Source of the DNA: Methylomonas rapida | Lineage (GTDB): Bacteria > Pseudomonadota > Gammaproteobacteria > Methylococcales > Methylomonadaceae | DNA: 64,000 nucleotides | Assembly: GCF_024360925.2 (NCBI RefSeq) | Contig: NZ_CP113517.1 | Span: 4,072,001 to 4,136,000 of the forward strand | Reading direction: 5' to 3' | In this document: piece after piece, positions 39,892 to 47,290 of the stretch | Numbering within the stretch: position 1 is the stretch's first letter | Layout of the letters: every line of letters begins with the position of its first letter | Notes under the pieces: model-generated | Databases searched by the model: none | Told to the model about the DNA's origin: nothing | The model's input: the letters and a program-made list of their open reading frames with translations, nothing else | Made by a program: the position numbers and the translations under genes

Positions 39892-40163
39892 ATGAATTTC
39901 GAATGAGACGATGCCAAGAGTGAAAGCTGTTTCCGTGAACGCGGATTCGATTCCGCTTATGCAGCCAGGGCATTTTTTGATCGCAATCGCCTGGTTCGTG
40001 CCGACAATCGACGCTGTTATGGTGAAGATCGGTATCAGCGCTTCAACACCGCCTGTTCGTCGTGGTTTACACGCCTCGTCAAGACGCCATTCGTATTATC
40101 TCGACCCGGAAAGCCAATCAACGCGAGATTAAACACTATGAAAACAGTACACGTAACGATTGA
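39892..40163 (+). pseudogene. brnT: decayed BrnT-family toxin
   Basis: Reading from the ATG at 39892, the frame gives MNFE-stop-DDAKSESCFRERGFDSAYAAR and continues FFDRNRLVRADNRRCYGEDRYQRFN. The stop (TGA, 39904-39906) takes the place of the conserved Trp of the BrnT opening (FEWDDAK-like). The C-terminal part appears in another frame as VVYTPRQDAIRIISTRKANQREIKHYEN, ending at 40163, so there is also a frameshift between the two parts. The 3' end overlaps the antitoxin gene by 26 bases, as in intact type II pairs. Two independent lesions indicate an inactive toxin. Confidence 0.8.
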
Positions 40164-40461
40164 GGCTGATTCTGATATTGGACGCATCGATCCCGCGCGT
40201 GTCGACGCTACGACGGAAGCCGATATTGTCCGACACATCGCCCAGGATGAAACCAATGCCATGCTGGACTCCGCGCGATTTGCCCGCAGCGTGAGTAAAC
40301 ACCGGGGTCTGAGCCAAGCGGAATTTTCCCAGCGCATCGATGTATCTCTGGAAACCGTACGCAACTGGGAACAAGGCAAACGCTCGCCCACCGGCGCGGC
40401 CAAAGCATTGCTCAAAGCGCTGGATAAAGCGCCCGAAGCGGCGCTGGCAACATTGGATTGA
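40138..40461 (+). CDS. helix-turn-helix antitoxin / repressor
   Basis: A 107-residue protein with an N-terminal segment typical of BrnT/HigB-partner antitoxins (DATTEADIVRHIAQDETNAM) and a C-terminal Cro/C1-type HTH (HRGLSQAEFSQRIDVSLETVRNWEQGKRSPTGAAKALL). It overlaps the end of the decayed brnT-like toxin, so it is the former antitoxin and autoregulator. It is intact and may persist as a lone repressor. Confidence 0.8.
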   Translation: MKTVHVTIEADSDIGRIDPARVDATTEADIVRHIAQDETNAMLDSARFARSVSKHRGLSQAEFSQRIDVSLETVRNWEQGKRSPTGAAKALLKALDKAPEAALATLD

Positions 40462-40570
40462 TGTTGGTTCGCGGACCGACAGCCGCGATACTTTTCTTTG
40501 CTCGTCCTCGGCAATCGCTCCTGCATTGACCTACGCGAGGACTTTATCAGCCATAGATAGGAAAGGCTTA

Positions 40571-41197
40571 ATGAATTGGAACGAATATGTACAACTGTTG
40601 GCCGGTTTGGTTTCGGTGGTGAATCCGATCAGCGCGATGCCGATTTATCTGTCCTTGACTGCGCGCAAAACTCCGGCCGAGCGTCGGCAGACAGCAATAT
40701 CGACAGCGTTTGCCGTGGCAATGGTGCTGTTGACTTCGCTACTGGCTGGCGAACCTATCCTGCGTTTCTTCGGTATCGGGTTGCCGGCGTTCCGCGTTGC
40801 CGGTGGTTTGTTGCTGCTGTTGATGGGCATTTCGATGTTGCGGGTCAGTGACGACCGTTCGCGCCACACGCCGGAAGAAGAGGCAGAATCCTACGACAAA
40901 ACATCAGTGGCGGTGGTGCCGCTGGCCATGCCACTACTGGCGGGACCCGGCGCCATCAGTACAACCATCGTTTATGCCCATCGCGATTTATCGCTGAACC
41001 ACTACCTGCTGTTCAGCACGGTCATTGTATCGGTCAGCTTGATCGTACTGGTTACCCTGCTACTGGCACCGCGCATCGTCGCCATCATGGGCCAAACCGG
41101 CATGAACGTCGTCACGCGGGTCATGGGGTTGTTATTGACTTCGATCGCCGTCGAATTCATTGCGAATGGCGCGACGGCATTGTTCCTTAGAATTTAG
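40571..41197 (+). CDS. MarC family integral membrane protein
   Basis: A 208-residue protein with six predicted helices. Family marks are LLAGLVSVVNPISAMPIYLSLT and VAVVPLAMPLLAGPGAISTTIVY, in the two half-repeats. MarC proteins resemble LysE-type transporters, but their substrate is unknown, and the link to antibiotic resistance has been withdrawn for E. coli MarC. The ATG at 40571 is preceded by GGAAAGG; longer in-frame sequence upstream overlaps the antitoxin gene and is not real. Confidence 0.88.
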   Translation: MNWNEYVQLLAGLVSVVNPISAMPIYLSLTARKTPAERRQTAISTAFAVAMVLLTSLLAGEPILRFFGIGLPAFRVAGGLLLLLMGISMLRVSDDRSRHTPEEEAESYDKTSVAVVPLAMPLLAGPGAISTTIVYAHRDLSLNHYLLFSTVIVSVSLIVLVTLLLAPRIVAIMGQTGMNVVTRVMGLLLTSIAVEFIANGATALFLRI

Positions 41198-41223
41198 ATG
41201 TGGCGGCTTGGATTTGAAAACGG

Positions 41224-41242
41224 CCCGACGCCAAAGCGTCGG
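41224..41242 (+). other. hairpin downstream of marC
   Basis: CCGACGC-CAAA-GCGTCGG, a perfect 7-bp stem 26 bases past the marC stop. There is no T run after it, so it is at most a weak or rho-assisted terminator. Confidence 0.4.
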
Positions 41243-41392
41243 CACTATCTTCCGCATTCAGCGCTGCGACAACCCGCCGCGCGGCAATGCACCGCATTTT
41301 GGCGCCAAAACCGTTCTGATAAATTAAACGCGCTCGTTCGTTGGGGGAACGTAACAGGGTAAGTTCAAATCCATTTTTTAAGGAATGAAAGC

Positions 41393-41638
41393 ATGAAAAA
41401 ATCCGTGGTTACCTCAATGTCCATCCTTACGCTGGCCTTGGTCGGCTTAGCGATGTTCAACAGTAGCATTGCCGGCGAAACCAACGAAGACGCCAAGTCA
41501 GTTGCCTGGTACGTCGCCAATATTCAAGAGGCCCGTCAACAAAATAGAGTGTGCTACAACACGCCCAGCCTGAAGTCCACGCCAAACTGCGTCAACGCCT
41601 TACACGCCTTGGAAATCAGCTTCAAAGGCGGCAACTAA
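41393..41638 (+). CDS. small periplasmic protein with EexN-like motif
   Basis: An 81-residue protein with a signal peptide (MKKSVVTSMSILTLALVGLA) and a short mature part. The motif VAWYVANIQEARQQNRVCY...PNCVNALHALEI resembles the EexN entry-exclusion family (WY...C...CxNA pattern with two Cys), which occurs in conjugative plasmids and as chromosomal relatives. No lipobox Cys is seen, so it is probably soluble in the periplasm. AGGA precedes the ATG by about 7-10 bases. The role is not known. Confidence 0.65.
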   Translation: MKKSVVTSMSILTLALVGLAMFNSSIAGETNEDAKSVAWYVANIQEARQQNRVCYNTPSLKSTPNCVNALHALEISFKGGN

Positions 41639-41876
41639 TCCTTTCAGCCCGTTTCTCGATAGTACCCAACCTGCCCGATGGCAGGTTTAGCTTGGTATGC
41701 GCGTAATATCCTTCTCATATCCGGCTTTATGCTGGATTTTTTTCGGCGAACAGCATGGAAACGATGCGTTGGGCTACGAATCCCCGACCCGTTGGCGGCA
41801 TAATGGCAAGGACTGGCGATCAATGTCAGCCGGAATCAGTGCCATAATCCGCCATTTTTGACCAAAAGGAGTCACG

Positions 41877-42152
41877 ATGAACAAATCCGAATTGATCGAT
41901 AGCATTGCCCAACACGCCAATCTGACCAAAGCCGAGGCCGGCAAAGCCTTGGACGGCTTGATCCATAGCATCGAAAACACACTGAAACAAGGCGATAGCG
42001 TAGCCTTGGTGGGGTTTGGCACGTTTGAACTCAAACACCGAGGCGAACGCAAAGGCCGCAATCCACAAACCGGCGCCGAAATCACCATAGCGGCGGCGAC
42101 CGTGCCGAGTTTCAAACCTGGCAAGGCCTTGAAGGAAGCTGTCAACGGATAA
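41877..42152 (+). CDS. HU-family DNA-binding protein
   Basis: A 91-residue histone-like protein: [51 protein letters not shown] and a C-terminal [12 protein letters not shown]. All key positions of HU are present, including the DNA-intercalating RNPQTG arm. AGGAG lies six bases before the ATG. Being within the accessory block, it may be a second HU copy rather than the main housekeeping one; this cannot be decided here. Confidence 0.93.
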   Translation: MNKSELIDSIAQHANLTKAEAGKALDGLIHSIENTLKQGDSVALVGFGTFELKHRGERKGRNPQTGAEITIAAATVPSFKPGKALKEAVNG

Positions 42153-42257
42153 AGCCGCGAAAGAAAAACGGTTACGCCATTCGAGCTATTGCATTCTTGC
42201 CCTAAAGGCTTAACCTACTATTTTTTCCGAATGCTGTGACCATCCTAAACCAAACCG

Positions 42258-42593
42258 ATGACAGACTCCGCCTGGACTAAACAAGGATCAACTCTAAGCC
42301 TCAATAACGCGTGCAAGGAGTTTGGCCTTTCCGAACAAGAAATCATTCATTCCATCAAACAAGGCAAATTGCAATATCGGCTCAATTACGCGCATGGAAA
42401 TCCTTATTACAAGTTACTCAGAAAGGAAGTACAGGCATTGGCCCAGGCATTATATGGCGATGATTACTTGAAAAGGCAGGCGCTTGAACATGAACTGCTG
42501 ACAGTAAACAAAGAAATCAATAGCCTGAAAAGGAAGCTTTCAAAGCTCGAAAAACAAAAGGCAGACCTGTCCCAAAAACTGGGTATCGGTTAG
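42258..42593 (+). CDS. hypothetical protein with C-terminal coiled coil
   Basis: A 111-residue protein of no recognised family. The N-terminal half (SLNNACKEFGLSEQEIIHSI, KQGKLQYRLNYAHGNPYYKL) looks like an excisionase/MerR-type winged-helix reader. The C-terminal 45 residues form a heptad-like Lys/Glu/Leu coiled coil (INSLKRKLSKLEKQKADL). This suggests a small DNA-binding dimer, by inference only. Confidence 0.6.
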   Translation: MTDSAWTKQGSTLSLNNACKEFGLSEQEIIHSIKQGKLQYRLNYAHGNPYYKLLRKEVQALAQALYGDDYLKRQALEHELLTVNKEINSLKRKLSKLEKQKADLSQKLGIG

Positions 42594-42626
42594 AGCGGTT
42601 TTGTCCGCTCGGGGGAATGTAAGCAG

Positions 42627-42866
42627 ATGCAAGCGAGCGAATGGTTCGGTTTATTGTTTGGCGTGCTATTGGCCGGCAGCGGGTATTTTTCCATCAAAAG
42701 AAAACGCTCCTCACACACCCAGTACGGCCGTTTTGAAGGACAGGGCGCCATAAATGTGGGCCATTTCTGGCTGGTGCTGGGCTTGATTTTTATTGCCGGC
42801 ACCTTGTTTGATATTCCGATTTTCAACTCATTGATCGGATTTATCCTGGAAAGCCGGCGTTATTGA
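42627..42866 (+). CDS. hypothetical small membrane protein
   Basis: A 79-residue protein with two hydrophobic segments (WFGLLFGVLLAGSGYF and VGHFWLVLGLIFIAGTLF) separated by a basic loop (KRKRSSHTQ). It follows the coiled-coil gene by 33 bases and a possible AAGCAGA ribosome-binding site. No family is recognised. Confidence 0.55.
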   Translation: MQASEWFGLLFGVLLAGSGYFSIKRKRSSHTQYGRFEGQGAINVGHFWLVLGLIFIAGTLFDIPIFNSLIGFILESRRY

Positions 42867-43041
42867 GGGCGTTGGTCTTCGCGAAAGTGGGTTTAAAAAG
42901 CGTATGCGTATGCTTGATATAGCTTATCGCAGGAACTCAGAAGTGTGCTTGACAACGCGAAGCCCATAATTGCCACCTATCGGTGAGTTTCCTTCGCCAG
43001 CTAATCCCCTTGCGACTATGAATTGTCAATACTGATCAATC

Positions 43042-43458
43042 TCATAAATGTTCTTTCATCGACTGAATATCCTCAAGTTCCTTCGCTCGTTTGGCCGTTT
43101 CGGTCATGAAACAATCGTTGACTTGTAGACGAGCCATCGTTCCACCATCGGGTTCGTAGTAAAAATCGCAGTTCGCCTCCCGGTATTTCAGCCAAGCCCG
43201 TTGTGCATCTCGCAAGGCTGTTTTACGCGTTGCCGGAAGTGTGTCCATCAAAGTCTTGTAGACTCGATTAAGCCTGACATCTTGACGTTCACTTTCCTGA
43301 CCCATGCAGTCGATCATGCTCATCGTTCCGCCCCCAGACTGGTCCATGCAGATGGAAAACTCAGGATTAAGTTCGGCATCGGCGGCAGAAGCCGATTGAC
43401 TCAATAGCAGCAACAAGGCGCAGACGCGGTATGCTCGATCTGTCATTTGAAAATTCAT
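43042..43458 (-). CDS. LprI-like (DUF1311) secreted protein
   Basis: A 138-residue protein with a signal peptide (YRVCALLLLLSQSASAA) and the LprI/DUF1311 pattern: four Cys, SMIDCMGQESERQDVRLNRVYKTLM and AQRAWLKYREANCDFY. Relatives inhibit lysozyme or sit in the cell envelope. The start at 43458 is chosen because the longer frame overlaps the next gene on the same strand; no strong ribosome-binding site is seen. Confidence 0.78.
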   Translation of the reverse strand: MNFQMTDRAYRVCALLLLLSQSASAADAELNPEFSICMDQSGGGTMSMIDCMGQESERQDVRLNRVYKTLMDTLPATRKTALRDAQRAWLKYREANCDFYYEPDGGTMARLQVNDCFMTETAKRAKELEDIQSMKEHL

Positions 43459-43510
43459 CGAAGTAAGTCTTATTTTTGTATGATGCTGAAGATAATTATA
43501 TCCCTGTTTA

Positions 43511-44641
43511 TTAAAACATCCCCTCCAACACACCCGGCGTCTCGACCTTGCCCGTCCCGCCATCAAACCTCAACTCCACCGCCTCATCCCCCGGCCAAAG
43601 CCAAAACTGCACCACTGCCTCGCCCCGGATTGCGGTCAGGTTCAGGTAGTCGCGCAAGTCCTCGACCTTGGCGTAATGCAGCTTGACCTTGTCGCCGCCC
43701 CACAGCACCGGATGGTAGGTTTCGATCTGGCTGACGTTGACCACCTTGTCGGCGTCGACGTAGAGCTCGCCCAGCAGGTAATAGGCGTGGCTGGCTTGCA
43801 GGTGGTCGACCAGCCAGCGCAACGAGCGACCTTGCAGGTTCACCCGCTGCGAGATCACGCGTAACGGCTCGCCCTGGATCAGCACCGCATCGATCGGGTA
43901 CAGGTTGTGGTGCATCTGGCTCTTGCCCACCGAGCGGGCCTTGCCGTGGTAGTCGACGATCAGGCCGTTCTGCCAGGCGCCCAGCACCGGGCAGGTGCAT
44001 TCGATATGCTCCAGGGTCAGGTTGTCGATGGCTTTGAGTTCCAGCGTGTACCAATGCGTCCCTTGCACCTCGACGAACTCGTCGTAGGCGATATCGAAGT
44101 CCTTGAGCAATTGATGCAGGCCGCCGCGCAGGCCCATATTGCTGATGGGATACAGTCCGACGCAGAACACCAGCAGCGCGCACAACAGGATCATTTCCGC
44201 CTTGCTGCCGACTTCCAGCCGGTATTTGATCTTGCCGGGCATGACCACGCGGATCGGCGATGGCCAGAACAAATCCACGCCGCGGATGTTGCCCATGTCG
44301 ATCTGGATGTGCGACCAGTAGCCGCCGAGCATCGCCCAAAAATAAGCGGGATGGGAAAAATACAGCGGCGACAGCAGCACGGCCAGGCCGCCAAAGCCGA
44401 TAAAGGAATGGGTGATAGTACGATGGCCGAAGCGTTTTTCCAGCGGCACCGAGAGAAAAAAAAGCGGTCGGCCTACCCGCGAGGTGGGGATGTCGATATC
44501 GGGCATGAAGGAGAACAGCACGGCCAGCGCCCAGTCCACGGGTTCCGCCTGGTACTCGAACACCGCCGCGCCGCCCAGATACAGCACGGTGGAAAAGGCG
44601 GCATGGGTGGCGGCTAACAGCTTTGCCTCCTGGATAGGCAC
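43511..44641 (-). CDS. YdjM-like metal-dependent hydrolase, membrane
   Basis: A 376-residue protein of the PF04307 family (membrane-bound hydrolases related to YdjM). The N-terminal membrane part carries AATHAAFST, FSFMPDIDIPTSRVG, GHRTITHSFIGFGG and YWSHIQIDMGN, the His/Asp metal pattern of the family. The C-terminal ~190 residues form a soluble domain without a recognised family. The start is GTG, directly abutting the stop of the upstream GNAT gene (TGAGTG), so the two are coupled. Its codon use is visibly more G+C-rich than that of nearby core genes, suggesting transfer. Confidence 0.75.
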   Translation of the reverse strand: MPIQEAKLLAATHAAFSTVLYLGGAAVFEYQAEPVDWALAVLFSFMPDIDIPTSRVGRPLFFLSVPLEKRFGHRTITHSFIGFGGLAVLLSPLYFSHPAYFWAMLGGYWSHIQIDMGNIRGVDLFWPSPIRVVMPGKIKYRLEVGSKAEMILLCALLVFCVGLYPISNMGLRGGLHQLLKDFDIAYDEFVEVQGTHWYTLELKAIDNLTLEHIECTCPVLGAWQNGLIVDYHGKARSVGKSQMHHNLYPIDAVLIQGEPLRVISQRVNLQGRSLRWLVDHLQASHAYYLLGELYVDADKVVNVSQIETYHPVLWGGDKVKLHYAKVEDLRDYLNLTAIRGEAVVQFWLWPGDEAVELRFDGGTGKVETPGVLEGMF

Positions 44642-45496
44642 TCAACCTAATTCAAAACTGGTCACACCATAAACGTATTCAATGGGAACCGCCGGCGCCT
44701 GACCTAAATACATCCGAGCCGTCTCGAAAACCGGTTGCATGGCATGGCGATTAACCAAATCAACGGCGTGCGAATTGATAGAAGGAATATCGAGAAAGTA
44801 GCTCGTGCGGTGCGGTAATGATGAGATTAAAGACAAAAACAATTGTTCGGCCTGCTCCGGGGTTTTGGCGAACAAGGGACCGATTTTGTAACCCACTCGG
44901 CATGGTCTCGCCACGCCGTAGCCTGCCAGCCGATTATCTTCGAGGTAAGCCAATGCGGTAGATCCCGGCTGTCTGAGCCAGTTCGCCAAAAAGACGCGAC
45001 GTGCTTTTGAAAAGATGTGTCGATCAAACTGATTGATCTCTTCCTCATTGCGGGACAGTAGTTCGACGACGGCGCTGGATGGCGGAACGCTGAATACGGC
45101 CGATAGGCCTTGATAGCGGATGTTTGGATAGGCTAACTGGAAGCCATACTTTTTGTAGTTGTCCTGTTGACTCAGCACGCCATCCAGCCCAACCGTCCGT
45201 CCGGCAAGCGCATTCATGGCGGCTTGCCATATTTTGAGGCCATAACCATGGCCACGAAACTCGGGCTTGACTAGATAAAACCCAATGAAACCAAAATCAT
45301 GCTCGTATTTCACCGCGGAAATGCAGGCAATCGGATTGCCGTTCAACAGGCCAAGCAAAAAGCCTGTCTCATCCGCCGCAAAGAAACTGTCCTGATCTTG
45401 TAAGCCTGGGTTCCAACCTTCACTGGCCGCCCAATCAATGGCCAAGCTCACTTCATCATGGGTCATGTTACGAATCTGGTAATGCTGACTATCCAC
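44642..45496 (-). CDS. GNAT family N-acetyltransferase
   Basis: A 284-residue, two-domain acetyltransferase. The N-terminal GNAT domain shows GFIGFYLVKPEFRGHGYGLKIW (acetyl-CoA loop RGHGYG) and GLDGVLSQQDNYKKYGF. The C-terminal domain (GYGVARPCRVGYKIGPLFA onward) is that of the YitH/Acetyltransf_18-type proteins. Substrate is unknown. It lies at the upstream end of a two- or three-gene minus-strand group in the accessory block. Confidence 0.85.
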   Translation of the reverse strand: MDSQHYQIRNMTHDEVSLAIDWAASEGWNPGLQDQDSFFAADETGFLLGLLNGNPIACISAVKYEHDFGFIGFYLVKPEFRGHGYGLKIWQAAMNALAGRTVGLDGVLSQQDNYKKYGFQLAYPNIRYQGLSAVFSVPPSSAVVELLSRNEEEINQFDRHIFSKARRVFLANWLRQPGSTALAYLEDNRLAGYGVARPCRVGYKIGPLFAKTPEQAEQLFLSLISSLPHRTSYFLDIPSINSHAVDLVNRHAMQPVFETARMYLGQAPAVPIEYVYGVTSFELG

Positions 45497-45879
45497 TGTA
45501 GCTCCTGGTAAGTAACTGTCTAAAAAACTACTTCCCGATTTCGCTGGATTGAGAAGCCAAACAATGCGCAGGGAGGATTAGCACATCCACCAAGATGCAC
45601 TCTCATCCGGTGGACGCGGCTAACGCCTTATCCGCCCTACCGAATTTGATGACGATTGATCGCGGATATTTTTAACCTGTTGATGACATCAATTAGGCTC
45701 ATTTCAGGAGCCTTTTTTATACCCCAAATATGCCTTTAAGGCATTAAAACGGTATCATCCAACACGACCAAGGGATCGTTAACCCAATTGGCGTCTCTAT
45801 ATTTCGCCGCTGATCTTCCTTACGGTTCGGTGGTTTCACACGCGATAACGAAAGGCGGTTTCTTTCCGGAAATGCCAGC
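45497..45879. other. intergenic region with palindromes
   Basis: About 380 bases with no convincing gene. A terminator-like GGCTC-ATTTCAG-GAGCC stem followed by six T lies at 45695-45719. A perfect palindrome ATGCCTTTAAGGCAT lies at 45730-45744. A related AAAAAGGCTCCTTT segment in opposite orientation occurs at 46317-46332, so these may be the outer ends of one small inserted module. Confidence 0.4.
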
Positions 45880-46261
45880 ATGGTTATAGCCAACAGGTTC
45901 CCCGATAAAACGGACTATAAAACACAAGGGGAGCTTCTTAGCATGTTCGATGATCCTGCCTCGGTGAAGGAACTGAAAGAGATGCTTACCGACTACGACC
46001 CTAAAAAGGAAGGCATTTTGTTGTTGATCACCGACTACGCTAACGCCACGTTTTTTGTTACTCTGAAAGTAGCAAAATGTGAGGGTGCGGTTGCTTGTTG
46101 GACAGGCGTCGGCGGCAAGGATGCCGCCGTCGAGCCTACATGGATGTATTCACGGCGACCTGTCCGGCAAGCAACCTTACCCTGAAGACTATTTTCATTT
46201 GCCGGGGCGATGCACAGCCTTCATGAGCGTTACTTTCAAATTCGATGCGGCCAATGGATAG
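45880..46261 (+). pseudogene. small gene interrupted by the MITE-like element
   Basis: The 5' part reads MVIANRFPDKTDYKTQGE and on to DYANATFFVT, where the repeat element begins. The reading frame resumes beyond the element at 46229 as VTFKFDAANG followed by stop. Removing the element and one GTTACT copy restores a continuous 69-codon frame. In-frame sequence without stop also extends about 20 codons upstream of the ATG, so the original gene may have been longer. The protein family is not recognised. Confidence 0.6.
46063..46228. repeat. MITE-like dispersed repeat, copy 2 (reverse orientation)
   Basis: Near-identical in reverse complement to 5780-5946, differing at only a few positions by eye. 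It is flanked by perfect direct repeats GTTACT (46057-46062 and 46229-46234), as expected for target-site duplication. It has the same central CGGCGGCA/TGCCGCCG hairpin. No coding capacity, so it must be mobilised in trans if it moves. Confidence 0.88.
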
Positions 46262-46346
46262 GGCTTGAAGCAATTCCGGCGTCAAAACGATACCCATTTG
46301 GCACATAACAGGCATTAAAAAGGCTCCTTTATGATGCCGTTTTGAC

Positions 46347-47111
46347 TCACCGCCCTACCCCTTTGAACACGAAGTAACGGAAGGTCAGGAACAAGGCCGT
46401 ACCCAGCCCGCCCATGATGTACAGCGTCTTGTCGCCGGTGCCCATGCCCACGTAGCGCATGGACACGATCACCGCGCCCAGTATCATCACCAGCGGCGTG
46501 AAATCCAGATAAAACACCCCGGCATCGTGGCGCATCTCGCGCACCTTGCGCTTGTCGATGATGCGTTCCTTGCCGGACTCGTCCAGCATGTCATGGATAG
46601 CCTGCGGCACCCCGCCCGACTGCTTGACGACGTGGCTGATGTACAAATCCGGCGATTCGATCAGTACGCCCTTGGCCTCGATGTACTTCCTGACAATCTC
46701 GCGGATCACCGGCGGCGGCAACGGTTTGACGGCGATTTCCTTCATCTTCCACCACAGCTTGCGCACGCGGGCCTTTTTCTCCGAGGCGCAGCCGATGACC
46801 TGGGCATGGTCGAAAATCGCCAGCCAGAACGCCATTTGCGTGGGCGTCAGCGTGGTCAGGTCGTCCACCGCGATCACCGGCCGACTCTCCGCCCTGGCCA
46901 GCGCCGGGATGATGGCCTGGGTCAAGTCCCGCATGCTCGCCCGGTTGACGTGGGTTTTTATCTCCCGCCAATCGATTTGAGGCCCCGGCACGCCCTGAAA
47001 CTTAGCCGGCAAATCCAGTTCCACGGCGCTTATCAGGCCCAAGGCCAACATTTGCCGGGCCATGTCCACGAACTGGCCCTTGGCCTGGTGGTCGTGCAAG
47101 ATGATCAGCAA
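46347..47111 (-). pseudogene. N-terminally truncated AAA ATPase with C-terminal membrane segment
   Basis: The 254 readable residues start at a TTG without ribosome-binding site. They include strand LLIILHDHQAK, Walker B-like RPVIAVDDLTTLTP, QVIGCASEKKARVRKLWWKMKEI, a helical lid and a C-terminal pair of membrane helices (FTPLVMILGAVIVSMRYV; IMGGLGTALFLTFRYFV). No Walker A is present. The frame stays open upstream as RAALAKVKDKVG, the helix expected right after a P-loop, but then enters a run of ten C and an in-frame stop at 47187. The missing P-loop indicates truncation or a sequence join. High G+C codon use, like the YdjM-like gene. Confidence 0.6.
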
Positions 47112-47155
47112 GCCGACCTTGTCCTTGACTTTGGCCAGCGCCGCGCGGGATCGAA

Positions 47156-47165
47156 GGGGGGGGGG
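47156..47165. other. homopolymer of ten G
   Basis: A run of ten G at the broken 5' end of the ATPase gene and at the junction to the low-G+C region before hisC. It is either the scar of a rearrangement, a slippage tract, or an assembly artefact. Confidence 0.7.
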
Positions 47166-47290
47166 ACCAAAATAACCAATTCTGCCCTAGGGTAGGGTTA
47201 GGCTTTCATCCCGCTCTTTGTTAAAATCCGCCCCCTGTTTAAATTACGCCAATCGCCTTTTTGGTCGCGCCCGACCCGCAACTTTTCAAC

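Noticed and set aside
39911..40132. 73-codon plus-strand frame upstream of the antitoxin
   Set aside because: It runs through the BrnT remnant in the wrong frame; the BrnT motifs are seen in the other two frames.
43584..44645. 353-codon minus-strand frame overlapping the YdjM-like hydrolase
   Set aside because: Arg/Pro/Gly-rich composition typical of a shifted frame in G+C-rich coding DNA; the other frame has a recognisable family.
45706..46331. Possible 630-bp composite element bounded by AGGAGCCTTTTT in inverted orientation
   Set aside because: The matching ends are short and one is part of a plain terminator hairpin, so a real element boundary cannot be supported.
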